Counted from the first letter of the stretch, positions 17,353-26,147 are shown. The stretch is 64,000 nucleotides of DNA from Halobacillus sp. A1 (GCF_024189295.1 NZ_JAIZEN010000001.1:124001-188000), one strand, 5' to 3'. The notes: a model not told the origin generated them from the letters alone. Program-made: numbers and translations.

Positions 17353-17799
17353 ATGAGTAAAGAAAATGTGGACGACTATCTCCAGGAAGGGATTTACGGC
17401 AGCCGTCAAACGAAACCAGGAGAGCGGAAAATGTACCTGGGAACGCTTCGGGAACGTATCATACTCTTGCTGAGTAAATCTGAAGTCATGCAGCAAGATG
17501 GGCTGGATGAATTAGAAAAACAAATGAAAGTGCATAAGGATGCCAGCTTATTATTGAACGGTGAAGTTACGTATGATTTTCGCAGGCCATATCGGCAATT
17601 GGCTAATAAAAATAATATTCATACGACAACGGTCTCTAATCAAGAGACGGAAACGGATGTTGGGGCGATCTTAACCGTGGATTATGCCATCGAAAAAGAA
17701 GATATTCATATCGAAACGAAAGCACCTCCTAAGGAAGAGAGTGAGCCGGAGGGCGGCTTCAAAGCTTTTCTGAAATCGTTGTTTAAGCCCTCTAATTAA
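17353..17799 (+). CDS. yueI: YueI family protein (DUF1694)
   Basis: 148 residues. The N-terminal sequence DDYLQEGIYGSRQTKPGERK and following LGTLRERIIL are diagnostic of YueI. The fold resembles ribosomal protein L7Ae-like alpha/beta domains; the function is unknown. A GAGGTG ribosome site precedes the ATG. The C-terminal tail is acidic and probably disordered before a final amphipathic helix. Confidence 0.85.
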   Translation: MSKENVDDYLQEGIYGSRQTKPGERKMYLGTLRERIILLLSKSEVMQQDGLDELEKQMKVHKDASLLLNGEVTYDFRRPYRQLANKNNIHTTTVSNQETETDVGAILTVDYAIEKEDIHIETKAPPKEESEPEGGFKAFLKSLFKPSN

Positions 17800-17932
17800 G
17801 TTGTCTCCTGAATAATAAACTTAGCTCTCCTGGAAGCCTATGTGAATATTTTCACGGACCTTCAAGCTCCATTCTAAGGAGTGGAAATCAACTGAAGTTG
17901 AGTATACAAGTAGTGAAACTTAAATGGCGCTA

Positions 17933-17980
17933 TTATAGAAAAAACAGGGCAAGCCCATAAACATCTGGGCAGCCCTGTTT
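17933..17980 (-). terminator. Terminator of the CoA-ligase/symporter operon
   Basis: AAACAGGGC...GCCCA pairs with TGGGC.AGCCCTGTTT. On the minus strand a T run follows the stem. Confidence 0.85.
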
Positions 17981-17982
17981 GT

Positions 17983-19482
17983 TTAGCTGGATTTTTTTAA
18001 TGTCAATTCTTGTTCAGTCGTTTGCGATGTGAGTCCACTTACGATTCCCATAACGATAAAGGCAGCTGTCGAACTGATGAACATCGCGATGAAAATATTA
18101 CCGATGAGGCTTTGGGTAGTAAATAGTACATATAAAGCAGCTCCCGTAATAAGAGCCGCAATAGCCCCGTAGTTATTTGCTTTATTCCACAAGTACCCGA
18201 GGGTGATCGGAGCAATAATTCCGGAAATAATAGCAGAATAACTGAATTGGATCAGGAAGGCCAAAGATTCTGGTCGCTCTAAAGATAGATAAAGAGAGAG
18301 CAGCCCGATGATAATTAATGATCCTTTTGCCACTTTCAGCGACTGGTTGTCTAAATCTTTTTCACTAATATTTTTTGAGGATAATATTGGTGCCACTACG
18401 CGATATAAGTCGTTACCAATACTAGTGGTTACACCTAGATACAAACTGTCCGTACTGGATAGGATCGCAGAAATGATTCCTACAATCATAATGGCTGCAA
18501 TAAAACTAGGGAAGGCTTCGATGACATACATTGGAATCGCAGAATCGGCACTTTGTAATGATGGAAAGAGCACACGTGCTGCCAGTCCGCCTAGTACCAT
18601 TAAAGTAGAAATGACACAAAGAACGAGCCCTGCTGACAATGTGAATGGTGCGAGATCTTCTTCATTTTCAAGAGATAATACCTTATTTAATAGGTGTGGC
18701 ATTAAAATAAAGCTGAACAGCATGAATTGAACTGCCATAATGGCTAGCGCGCTGTTGTAGGGACCGCCATCTGCTACAGCTGCCGTCAAGTTTGGATCGA
18801 TGGCGTGTAAGCGGTCGGTCAACACACCGAATACATTCAATCCGCCTCCTACCGTCCATAAGAAGGAAACGACAATCAATATAGAGGTAATGGCCATTAA
18901 GATCCCTTGTATGCCGTCTGTGATCATCTGTGCAAATGCTCCGCCAAGACCGATATACACAATGGTAATGGCTACACCGATGATGATTCCCCAGAAATAT
19001 GGAATGCCGATGACCGTTTCAAAAATGGTGGCGAGTCCGACATTTTGTCCCACGATATAATACACATTGAATAATATTAATAATGATACCAGGACTTGTA
19101 GAGCTTTAGAGTTATATCTTTTTCCGAGCCACTCGGGAATGGTGGAAACACGACCGAATTTTTTTCCGTAGCGCCAAAATGTTTTTGCAAAAAGGAGCAG
19201 GCCGATCCAGGAAACACCAAAACAGCCGAGGGTGTACCAAAGAACTGCCATTCCGTGCTCATAAGCTAAACCGGGAACTCCGATAAAGAGGTTGGCACTG
19301 GCATAGGATGTTGCAAAACTTGCCCCGACCAGCCATGGGCTGACTTTACCCCGAGCAGTTGCGAACCCTGCCATCGATTGGCTGTGTGCACGGCCTTTTT
19401 TACCCACCCACGTTACAGCGGCAAAGTATGCGGTCAGTAAAATAATAACGGTCCATAATAATACACTTGATTCTGTGAGCAT
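17983..19482 (-). CDS. Sodium:solute symporter (SSS family)
   Basis: 499 residues with thirteen predicted transmembrane helices, LeuT fold. ASFATSYASANLFIGVPGLAY and QMITDGIQGILM are typical SSS segments. The SAILSSTDSLYLG segment in a late helix carries the serines of the Na2 site. It is the last gene of the operon and follows a 31-residue accessory protein, an arrangement known for SSS transporters. It probably imports the organic acid that the upstream CoA ligase activates. Expression should be set by the tandem SAM-I riboswitches at the operon front. Confidence 0.88.
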   Translation of the reverse strand: MLTESSVLLWTVIILLTAYFAAVTWVGKKGRAHSQSMAGFATARGKVSPWLVGASFATSYASANLFIGVPGLAYEHGMAVLWYTLGCFGVSWIGLLLFAKTFWRYGKKFGRVSTIPEWLGKRYNSKALQVLVSLLILFNVYYIVGQNVGLATIFETVIGIPYFWGIIIGVAITIVYIGLGGAFAQMITDGIQGILMAITSILIVVSFLWTVGGGLNVFGVLTDRLHAIDPNLTAAVADGGPYNSALAIMAVQFMLFSFILMPHLLNKVLSLENEEDLAPFTLSAGLVLCVISTLMVLGGLAARVLFPSLQSADSAIPMYVIEAFPSFIAAIMIVGIISAILSSTDSLYLGVTTSIGNDLYRVVAPILSSKNISEKDLDNQSLKVAKGSLIIIGLLSLYLSLERPESLAFLIQFSYSAIISGIIAPITLGYLWNKANNYGAIAALITGAALYVLFTTQSLIGNIFIAMFISSTAAFIVMGIVSGLTSQTTEQELTLKKSS

Positions 19483-19485
19483 GAG

Positions 19486-19581
19486 TTATTGTTCTCCTTT
19501 CTTTTTTCCATACGATATTTTCCATAGGGTCAGTCCGCCTGCCCAAAACAAAGCGATAGATACAAAATAGGTAGTAATCAT
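19486..19581 (-). CDS. Symporter small accessory protein
   Basis: 31-residue single-helix membrane peptide (MITTYFVSIALFWAGGLTLW, then a basic tail). The AAGGAGG ribosome site, the overlap of its ATG with the DUF35 stop (TAATG), and its place directly before the SSS symporter support a real gene. Short proteins of this kind accompany SSS-family transporters in many Bacillaceae and are thought to assist assembly or activity. Confidence 0.75.
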   Translation of the reverse strand: MITTYFVSIALFWAGGLTLWKISYGKKKGEQ

Positions 19582-20000
19582 TAATTTTCCTCCTTCTTTT
19601 TGAAAAATGGCAGGGGATGGGGACCGATTTCCTGAATATCCATCTCCACTTCCATGAGGTGAAATACATCCTTTTCTTCTATAAGCAAGTGGGTCAATAA
19701 TGAAGGTCCTTCTTCCAGTTTCACAATACCTACTATATACGGAGTAAGTTCCTGCCAGGCCGGGTGACCTGCTCGATAAATGACACTCCAGGTAACTAAA
19801 TGTCCGTATCCCGAGGCCTCCCGCCAAATCAATTCATCGTGAAAGCAATGGGGACAGTGCTCACGGGGATAGAAAACCCAATCAAGACATTTCTCGCATT
19901 GTTGGAGTGTCAATTTCCCTTGCTTAATACTGTCCCAGAATGGCTGGCTGACAGGTGTAATGGTTGGACGCGGCAGGGATATGTTTGTTTGTGGGTTCAT
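19581..20000 (-). CDS. Zn-ribbon/OB-fold protein (DUF35, ChsH2-like)
   Basis: 139 residues: a rubredoxin-like zinc ribbon (CEKC...CPHC, about 35-52) followed by an OB-fold, the DUF35 architecture. Such proteins bind acyl-CoA and partner with thiolase-like proteins; the mycobacterial ChsH2 DUF35 domain activates the retro-aldolase Ltp2. Its ATG overlaps the end of the thiolase gene, so the two are coupled and probably form one complex. Confidence 0.85.
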   Translation of the reverse strand: MNPQTNISLPRPTITPVSQPFWDSIKQGKLTLQQCEKCLDWVFYPREHCPHCFHDELIWREASGYGHLVTWSVIYRAGHPAWQELTPYIVGIVKLEEGPSLLTHLLIEEKDVFHLMEVEMDIQEIGPHPLPFFKKKEEN

Positions 20001-21157
20001 CTTTCTCCTCCTAACACGAGAGCGGTCGTTTCGCTTAAAGTGGCTCCGTTACCTGTAACAAGGGAGAGGTTAGCGTCTTTGATTTGACGCTGATCAGCTT
20101 CGCCGCGAAGCTGATGGACAGCCTCTATAACATGAGACATCCCGCCGGCGAGGTCCGCCTGTCCAAAGCCTAACTGGCCGCCGTGTGTATTTAATGGGTA
20201 GTCCCCGTCATGACCAAAGGTGTGACTTTTTACAAACGATCCGAATTCCCCGGGCTTACATAATCCAGCACTTTCAAGTGTGACGGCGACAACGCTTGTG
20301 TAACAGTCATAAAGGGAGAATAAGTCGATGTCTGTAATGTTGATTCCTGCCTGCTCAAGTGCCTTTGGAATGGAGTAGCTGAACGGCAGTTGGTTGGTAG
20401 CAGGAGCTTGACTCACAGCTCGATGAGTGATTTTCTCACCAGCTCCCCTTAAATAAACGGGCTTATGCCGGCCGCGATTGGCATTTTCTTCGGAAGTGAC
20501 GACAACGGCTGCTCCTCCAGCAACTGGCATGACGATTTCTAATAAATGAAGCGGGTCGGAAATGAGAGGAGATGCCAGGATATCATCCACCTCTGCAGGC
20601 TTTCCGTAGAAAATGGCGTCCGGGTTCTTTTGAGCATTTTTCCTCGCCCAGTAAGCTAAGTGTGCAAATTCCTCTTGCGTTGACCCGTACTCCTCCATGT
20701 GCTGGCGTTTTAAAAGGGCGTAGGAGGTATTCGCTCCTGAAGCTCCAAACGGGACATCGAACTCGCGTATTGGATTACGGTTAGGGGAGCGCAAGGTTTC
20801 TCCTTTTTCATTTTTATTGGCGAGCACACACACGACCGTTTCACACATTCCTGCTTCGATGGCTGCTGCAGCTCTCCAAATCATGCCCGGGCCAGTCGCC
20901 CCGCCGAGGTCTACGGTGTTGGACATCGCTGGATTTATCCCTAAATACTCCGAAACCGTTGCTGGAACGTGCTGTGGTGTCTCTCCTACTTGTGGTCCGA
21001 CGAGCAGGCCGTCCACTTCACCTTTAGAAATGCCTGCATCTTGAATGGCCAGCCGGACAGACTCTGCAATTAAACTTAACGTTGTTTTTCCTGTTGAATA
21101 ACGGACAGGCTTAAGTTCTCCTATTCCGATAATTGAACCTTTAGGTCTGCGGGCCAT
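19997..21157 (-). CDS. Thiolase-like protein (SCP-x/Ltp2-type)
   Basis: 386 residues of the thiolase superfamily. The usual nucleophile region (CASG in thiolases) reads DLGGATGPG here, so the catalytic cysteine is missing. The later NTHGGQLGFG keeps the His, and DLFSLYDCYTS is present. This pattern is shared with thiolase-like proteins that pair with DUF35 partners, including the aldolase Ltp2, so C-C cleavage without a covalent thioester may be its reaction. Standard beta-ketothiolysis is less likely. It overlaps the CoA ligase stop and the DUF35 start. Confidence 0.85.
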   Translation of the reverse strand: MARRPKGSIIGIGELKPVRYSTGKTTLSLIAESVRLAIQDAGISKGEVDGLLVGPQVGETPQHVPATVSEYLGINPAMSNTVDLGGATGPGMIWRAAAAIEAGMCETVVCVLANKNEKGETLRSPNRNPIREFDVPFGASGANTSYALLKRQHMEEYGSTQEEFAHLAYWARKNAQKNPDAIFYGKPAEVDDILASPLISDPLHLLEIVMPVAGGAAVVVTSEENANRGRHKPVYLRGAGEKITHRAVSQAPATNQLPFSYSIPKALEQAGINITDIDLFSLYDCYTSVVAVTLESAGLCKPGEFGSFVKSHTFGHDGDYPLNTHGGQLGFGQADLAGGMSHVIEAVHQLRGEADQRQIKDANLSLVTGNGATLSETTALVLGGER

Positions 21158-23100
21158 TATAAGAACTCCTTTTTTGTAAGCTGACGGAAAGACTGTAAGC
21201 TGGAAGGATTTCTTAAGGAGGCTTCATTAGTGACAACTTTTCCTAATGCGGCTGTTTTCGCAGCCCCTTCCACTTTCTTACCATTGATGGTATGAGGAAT
21301 GTCGTCGACTTGATAAATTCGTTTAGGCACGTGTCTAGGAGAAGCCTTGGAACGAATTTTCTGGCGAATATGGTTTGCGTAATCCTCATCCAGTTGGTCT
21401 GTAACGGCACAAAGTACGATTTCCTCATCATTGTCTTTAGGTAAGCCGAACACTAGCGCATCCTCAATACCTTCGATAAGTTCGACCACTCGATAAATCT
21501 CAGCTGTGCCGATTCGGACTCCCCCTGGATTCAACGTTGTATCGGCCCGCCCATAAATAATGAACGATTCATTAATCGTCTGTTCAGCGAGGTCTCCATG
21601 GGTCCAGATGTCTGGACGCTTTGAGAAATAACTATTCCTGTAACGTTCCTCCCCTCCTTCACCGAAAAAGGTGATCGGCATGCTGGGGAAAGGCTGGGTG
21701 CAAACTAAATCAGCTTTTTCTTCATATACAGAAGCTCCTCGTTCATCTAAAACATCAACAGCCATTCCTAAAGATTTGCAGGAAATCTCTCCCCGGTAAA
21801 CAGGGTGGACGGGTGACCCCATGACGAAGCAGCCGATGATTTCCGTTCCACCTGAAATCGATGCAAGTAGAATGTCTTCTTTTGATGTCTGATACACCCA
21901 GTCATACTGCGCTGGAGCGAGAGGAGCACCGCAGGAAAGCACGCTTTTTAGAGAGGTAAGCGAATGGGTGTCTTTTAATCTAGTATTTGCTTTGGCCAGC
22001 GTATCTAAATATTTAGGACTCGTCCCAAAATGGGTCACTCCTACTTCATCAGCCAGATCCCAAAGGTGAAGGAGATTATCACGTTTAACAGGAGATCCAT
22101 CATACAAAAGCAGGGCGGCTTCACTAGCTAGACCGGAAACAAGCCATGGATACATCATCCACGCTGTATTGGTGTACCAAAACAAAACATCATCTTTGTG
22201 AAGGTCGCAGTGGAATTGATGTTCTTTTACGTGCTGAAGAAGTGTGCCGCCAACTGAATGGACTATTGCTTTAGGCAGACCAGTTGTTCCTGATGTGTAT
22301 AGGATGTATAACGGATCATTAAAAGCTGTCGGGGTAAAAGCCGGTTCTTCCGCGACGTTTGAACAAAGCTCTTCCCAGGAAAGAGTATTCGTTTCTGAAA
22401 ATTTGGTTCTTCCATTTAATGTAACTACGGCGGATAAGTCATCGAGGCTTTTGGTTGTTTCTATGATTTTTTCCTCGATATTAAAAGCTTTTTCTTTATA
22501 TTGATAAGCCAGGGTAGTGATTAATACTTTTGGTTTCACCTGACCGATTCGGTCAATAATTCCTTTGGCACCAAAATCAGGGGAGCAGGACGTCCAAATT
22601 GCACCTAATGAAGCAGTGGCAAGTAAAGCGGCAAGGCCCTGTATATCGTTTGTTGTGATTCCCGCCACACAGTCCCCTTTTTGTACACCTAAGTTTTTCA
22701 ACCCTTGTTGCGCTTGAGCCACCTCTTTTTTCAGTTCTTTCAATGTCACGCTGCGATGAACTCCTGATTCGCTTGCTTCATACGCAACAATACGATCCGA
22801 TGAACCCCGAAGTAGATTCTCCGTGAAATTTAACCGTGCATGTGGAAACCATTCGGCATCCGGCATAGAAGAGGCCGGAACATAAGCCTGATCCCCTTTG
22901 TGACCGATGATCCCTGCGTAATCCCATACCTTTGACCAGAATTCATCTAAATGGGAAATAGACCAGCGATGCAGACGTTCATATGGAAAAAGCGGCTGTT
23001 CTGCGAAATCCGCAAAGGCTTTTAAGTGAGAGTGCTCAATTGTTTCCTTAGAAGGTTCCCATACACTAGAGGAGTGGGAAGGGGTAATGGATATAGTCAT
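21157..23100 (-). CDS. Acetoacetate--CoA ligase-like enzyme
   Basis: 647-residue ANL-superfamily ligase of the acetoacetyl-CoA synthetase type. It forms an acyl-adenylate from a carboxylic acid and ATP and transfers it to CoA. The P-loop-like LYTSGTTGLPKAIVHS is near the middle, with GRADTTLNPGGVRIGTAEIY and the C-terminal NGKKVEG lysine segment in place. The length fits the family (about 650). The ATG follows AAAGGAG. First gene of the operon, about 100 nt after the second SAM-I riboswitch terminator. The riboswitch hints that the real acid may be sulfur-linked rather than acetoacetate. Confidence 0.9.
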   Translation of the reverse strand: MTISITPSHSSSVWEPSKETIEHSHLKAFADFAEQPLFPYERLHRWSISHLDEFWSKVWDYAGIIGHKGDQAYVPASSMPDAEWFPHARLNFTENLLRGSSDRIVAYEASESGVHRSVTLKELKKEVAQAQQGLKNLGVQKGDCVAGITTNDIQGLAALLATASLGAIWTSCSPDFGAKGIIDRIGQVKPKVLITTLAYQYKEKAFNIEEKIIETTKSLDDLSAVVTLNGRTKFSETNTLSWEELCSNVAEEPAFTPTAFNDPLYILYTSGTTGLPKAIVHSVGGTLLQHVKEHQFHCDLHKDDVLFWYTNTAWMMYPWLVSGLASEAALLLYDGSPVKRDNLLHLWDLADEVGVTHFGTSPKYLDTLAKANTRLKDTHSLTSLKSVLSCGAPLAPAQYDWVYQTSKEDILLASISGGTEIIGCFVMGSPVHPVYRGEISCKSLGMAVDVLDERGASVYEEKADLVCTQPFPSMPITFFGEGGEERYRNSYFSKRPDIWTHGDLAEQTINESFIIYGRADTTLNPGGVRIGTAEIYRVVELIEGIEDALVFGLPKDNDEEIVLCAVTDQLDEDYANHIRQKIRSKASPRHVPKRIYQVDDIPHTINGKKVEGAAKTAALGKVVTNEASLRNPSSLQSFRQLTKKEFL

Positions 23101-23197
23101 TGATAAATCTCCTTTCGTTTAGCAAGGTAACGGATTAGTAGTTTTATATCTTTTGTTGATTTCTCATGGTTAAGGGATTCAGTTAAATAGATACTTA

Positions 23198-23347
23198 TAG
23201 AAAAAAGCTCTCTTCACAATAAGAAGAGAGCTTTAGACTCTTCTTATCGTTCAGGATTTCTCCTGCAGGAATTAGCACCTTATCAAGGTATTACTTGATG
23301 GTTGCCGGGCGTCACAGGGCCAGTCCCTCTGCCTCTCTGGATAAGAA
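23198..23347 (-). promoter_or_regulatory. SAM-I (S-box) riboswitch, proximal copy
   Basis: On the minus strand the aptamer (about 23240-23347) carries CTTATCCAGAGAGG, GAGGGACTGGCCC, CCCGGCAACC and AAGGTGCTAATTCC, closed by GATAAG: the full S-box core. A terminator follows (GAAGAGAGCTT with AAGCTCTCTTC, then T6). High S-adenosylmethionine would end transcription before the CoA-ligase operon. Confidence 0.93.
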
Positions 23348-23362
23348 CAAATTATTCAGTTG

Positions 23363-23523
23363 AAAAAATAAAAACCCTCTCTATTTCTTGAATAGAGAGG
23401 GTAAGAGATTAAAAATTCTCTTATCTTCCTGAGCAGCTGCTCAGTAGGATTTGGCACCTTGCTATTTAAAATAGCGGTTGCCGGGTTTCACAGGGCCAGT
23501 CCCTCCACCTCTCTGGATAAGAA
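23363..23523 (-). promoter_or_regulatory. SAM-I (S-box) riboswitch, distal copy
   Basis: A second complete aptamer (about 23414-23523, minus strand) with CTTATCCAGAGAGG, GAGGGACTGGCCC, ACCCGGCAACC, AAGGTGCCAAATCC and closing GATAAG. It has its own terminator (AATAGAGAGGGT pairing with ACCCTCTCTATT, then a T-rich run). It lies immediately upstream of the proximal copy in the same transcript. Confidence 0.93.
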
Positions 23524-23548
23524 TACTACGTTCATTTAATTAAGTGTC

Positions 23549-23577
23549 ATGTTAGCAGGGAAAAGCTTGGATGTCAA
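23549..23577 (-). promoter_or_regulatory. Sigma-A promoter of the riboswitch-controlled operon
   Basis: Minus strand: TTGACA (23577-23572), 17-base spacer, TAACAT (23554-23549). Transcription would begin about 20 bases before the distal aptamer. Confidence 0.7.
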
Positions 23578-23640
23578 TTACATATTATAAAGGCTTTGTT
23601 ATAGTTCAGTGTTGGTATTCCTATATGCTCCCTTTATTGG

Positions 23641-23811
23641 AAGACTCAGGTTCGAAATGTTTGTACTGTTTCCGTTATGTTTAACAGCAGGAAGAGCTCC
23701 GAGAAATCACTCCCTTTCCGTGGGAGCGCAGTGAGCCTCCTCGAGCTTCGCTCTCCGGGGTCTCACCAAGCACTCTCTTCCCACAGGAGTCTCGCAATTT
23801 CCCGGAGCTCT
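23641..23811. repeat. Modular intergenic repeat, copy A
   Basis: Outer arm at 23641-23674 (AAGACTCAGG...CTGTTTCCG), then inner arms AGAGCTCCGAGAAAT (23693-23707) and ATTTCCCGGAGCTCT (23797-23811). These enclose a core with GTGGGAGCGCAGTGAGC and CACAGGAGTCTCGC. The core recurs at 24.2, 52.2 and 52.6 kb with different arms. Confidence 0.75.
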
Positions 23812-24184
23812 TTGCCAGTCGTTAGTAGAACGGAAACTCTTATGACAGGACTTCAGCACCTTAGAACCGTTATGAAGTTTTTCACTCAGAACATGGCTAG
23901 CAGTAGACATAAACCCCCTCCATTCATGTAATGTGTCATACCCAAATAGAAGCAGCTTCTCTCCTTAATTAATAAACCTAAACGTAGCAATTGATTACCA
24001 CGAATGCTCCAGATGTTTACGGCGCAGGCTTTGCATGAAAATGCGAACATTGAGGTTAAATACTGAGGGGTGTAACAAAGGTCTCTTGATAAAAAACTTG
24101 AGGTGGAACGCAATATCTTCATTTCGCTGGAATCGGGAAGACGCTCATTTTTATGTGAGGGTTCGTTTCTCACCTTCATCAAAT

Positions 24185-24517
24185 GGGGTTGTTGGGAAGC
24201 TGCGAGACTCCTTTTGTAAAAGCGGAAGCGCTTTGGTCAGCGGCGTATGGACTGGACTGAGCTGCCGGAGATAAAGGAAACACGAAGAACGGAGTGATTC
24301 GATGTTGACTTATCGTACAGAAGTGAAGGAAGTCTCAGTAGCCGCTAAGCGCTGGAGCTGGATAGTCGCCCATAAGGTTTATGAAATGATTCATGCCCTA
24401 GACTAATATAGGTGTAAGAGGTGGGAGAAGGATGTAGGCGAGATCCCACAGGGCTGAAAAGCCCGAGGAAGCTCGCCACTTCCCCCACAGGAAAGCGAGT
24501 AGCTTCCCAACAACCCC
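24185..24517. repeat. Modular intergenic repeat, copy B, interrupted
   Basis: Perfect 17-bp inner arms GGGGTTGTTGGGAAGCT (24185-24201) and AGCTTCCCAACAACCCC (24501-24517) flank the core. The core is split after GCGAGACTCC and resumes at GTGGGAGAAGG (24421) because about 210 bp of unrelated repeat is inserted. An outer arm lies at about 24530-24594. Confidence 0.75.
24211..24420. repeat. Second repeat family inserted inside copy B
   Basis: About 210 bp beginning near AAAAGCGGAAGCGC, with internal complementary blocks AGCGCTT...AGCGGC (24227-24244) and GCCGCTAAGCGCT (24341-24353), and GGAGATAAAGGAAACACG between. From memory similar non-coding repeats are scattered through Bacillaceae genomes. 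No transposase. Confidence 0.6.
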
Positions 24518-24780
24518 TAACTCTTAATAGGGCAACGAACCCTGAATATCTCGATAGCAATTCTTCAGCTATCCTGCCATATTGTTGAATAACTCACTTA
24601 TCAATATCAACCACCACCTTTAGCCACTATAAAAGAAAAGTGTGATTTAACGGTCGGATTCATTTGTATGTGAATCAAATTAAACCTGAGAAAACTAAAT
24701 AGCATTTTCTGAATAATCACGTCCTGTATAGCTTCATAGTAAAGAAAACCTACAAAGTGAATAAACTTTTAAAAAAACAT

Positions 24781-24842
24781 TTGTGTAAATTTTCAGTTTT
24801 TGATAGTATATTGTATAACATAACGTGTTAGAAAATATAACA
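24781..24842 (+). promoter_or_regulatory. amt promoter region with GlnR/TnrA box
   Basis: TGTTA-N7-TAACA at 24826-24842 matches the GlnR/TnrA consensus TGTNAN7TNACA exactly. A possible promoter is TTGTGT (24781) with TAGTAT (24804). The box would then lie just downstream of the transcription start, 18 bp before the ATG, which suits repression by GlnR rather than classical TnrA activation. Confidence 0.7.
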
Positions 24843-24860
24843 TAAAGGGGATAGCTTCAA

Positions 24861-26123
24861 ATGGATGCAACTTTTTTGATGAATAACTTATGGATTATCG
24901 TGTGTACGGTTCTTGTGCTGCTGATGCAGGGTGGATTTATTTTACTTGAGGCCGGGTCCACGAGAATGAAGAATGCCGGGCATATTGCCGGGAAAACTGT
25001 TTTTACCGTCGGTATTGTTTCTCTTGTATTCTGGGCAGTTGGATATGGATTGATTTATGGTGAAGGAAATGCATTTATCGGTTTTTCTAATTTCTTTTAT
25101 GGTGATGCAACGACGATGGGAGAGGGACTTGCGGGTTCTGTTGATTTCATGTTCCAGCTTGCGTTTGCAGCAATCGCAATGACGATTGCATTCGGTGGAT
25201 TCGCCGAGCGTGCAAAACTGATTGGTTACGTAATTTTTGCTATTTTATTTTCTATTGTCATTTACCCAGTCATTGCACACTGGATCTGGGGCGGCGGCTG
25301 GTTGGGTGAACACGGTAAACAGGACTTTGCCGGTTCCACGGTCGTTCACTTAACCGGAGCGGCAGCGGCTTTAGCTGCTACGATGATCTTGAAGCCGCGT
25401 ATCGGGAAGTATAATAAAGACGGATCTTCCAACGAAATTGCTGGTCACAACCAGGTGTTTACTGCGTTAGGTGTCTTGCTTCTATGGGTAGGCTGGTTCG
25501 GTTTTAATGCAGGGAGTACGTTTGGAGTGGAAGATGCGTTCTTCGGTTACGTAGCATTGAACACTCAATTGGCGGCTGGCGCTGGTGCTATTGGTGCGAT
25601 GCTTATGGTTTGGGCAGTTACCGGAAAAGCGGATGTGCCTACGACGCTGAATGGTGCTTTAGCCGGTCTTGTAGCCATCACTGCCTCTTGTGCTTTTGTT
25701 GAGCCATGGGCCGCTGTGATTATTGGTCTTGTAGGTGGAGCTTTCGTATTCTTCAGTATGAGATTCTTTGATAAAAGAAAAATCGACGATCCTATCTTTG
25801 CTCTTTCTGTACACGGAACAGTCGGGATCTGGGGTACGCTGTCCAATGGACTGTTTGCGACTCCTGAACTTGCGTCAGTAGGTCGTCCGGGATTGTTTTA
25901 TGGCGGGGGATTTGAACAGCTTGGTGTACAGCTTCTAGGTGTTGTGGCTTGTGGTCTATATGCATTCATCGTTTCCTGGATTATTCTGAAGGTAATGGAT
26001 AAAGCCATGGGAGGTTTACGTGTTACCGAAGAAGAGGAAATCATGGGTCTTGATATCAGTGAACACGGTGGGTATGGATACCCTGAAAACTTGACTCGTC
26101 CAGAATCCAAATCAGGAGCATAA
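24861..26123 (+). CDS. amt: Ammonium transporter
   Basis: 420-residue Amt/MEP/Rh channel with eleven membrane helices that takes up ammonium. GGFILLEAGSTRMKN in the first helices, the FGGFAERAK segment and the conserved histidines in GSTVVHLTGA and SVHGTVGIWG are present. The ATG follows AAAGGGG. The promoter holds an exact GlnR/TnrA box, so it should respond to nitrogen supply. Unusually, no PII (glnK) gene follows; a GlnD-like nucleotidyltransferase and an exonuclease do. Confidence 0.95.
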   Translation: MDATFLMNNLWIIVCTVLVLLMQGGFILLEAGSTRMKNAGHIAGKTVFTVGIVSLVFWAVGYGLIYGEGNAFIGFSNFFYGDATTMGEGLAGSVDFMFQLAFAAIAMTIAFGGFAERAKLIGYVIFAILFSIVIYPVIAHWIWGGGWLGEHGKQDFAGSTVVHLTGAAAALAATMILKPRIGKYNKDGSSNEIAGHNQVFTALGVLLLWVGWFGFNAGSTFGVEDAFFGYVALNTQLAAGAGAIGAMLMVWAVTGKADVPTTLNGALAGLVAITASCAFVEPWAAVIIGLVGGAFVFFSMRFFDKRKIDDPIFALSVHGTVGIWGTLSNGLFATPELASVGRPGLFYGGGFEQLGVQLLGVVACGLYAFIVSWIILKVMDKAMGGLRVTEEEEIMGLDISEHGGYGYPENLTRPESKSGA

Positions 26124-26147
26124 ACACGAATAAAGGAATGGGTTCTT

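Larger units (their letters stand above)
23578..24800. other. Long gene-free, repeat-rich region
   Basis: About 1.2 kb between the riboswitch promoter and amt. Besides the repeats listed separately, 23812-24184 and 24595-24780 show no gene with a ribosome site. Open frames here run through the repeats in several frames and look non-coding. Confidence 0.7.

Noticed and set aside
18308-19060. Long open frames opposite the symporter gene
   Set aside because: Antisense shadows of a well-supported membrane transporter; no ribosome sites.
24185-24517. CRISPR or IS element in the repeat cluster
   Set aside because: Repeats are few, irregularly spaced and inverted, and there is no transposase or cas gene nearby.
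23677-24560. Several small open frames in both strands of the repeat region
   Set aside because: They run through the repeat cores in multiple frames without ribosome sites; the same frames recur wherever the repeat occurs.
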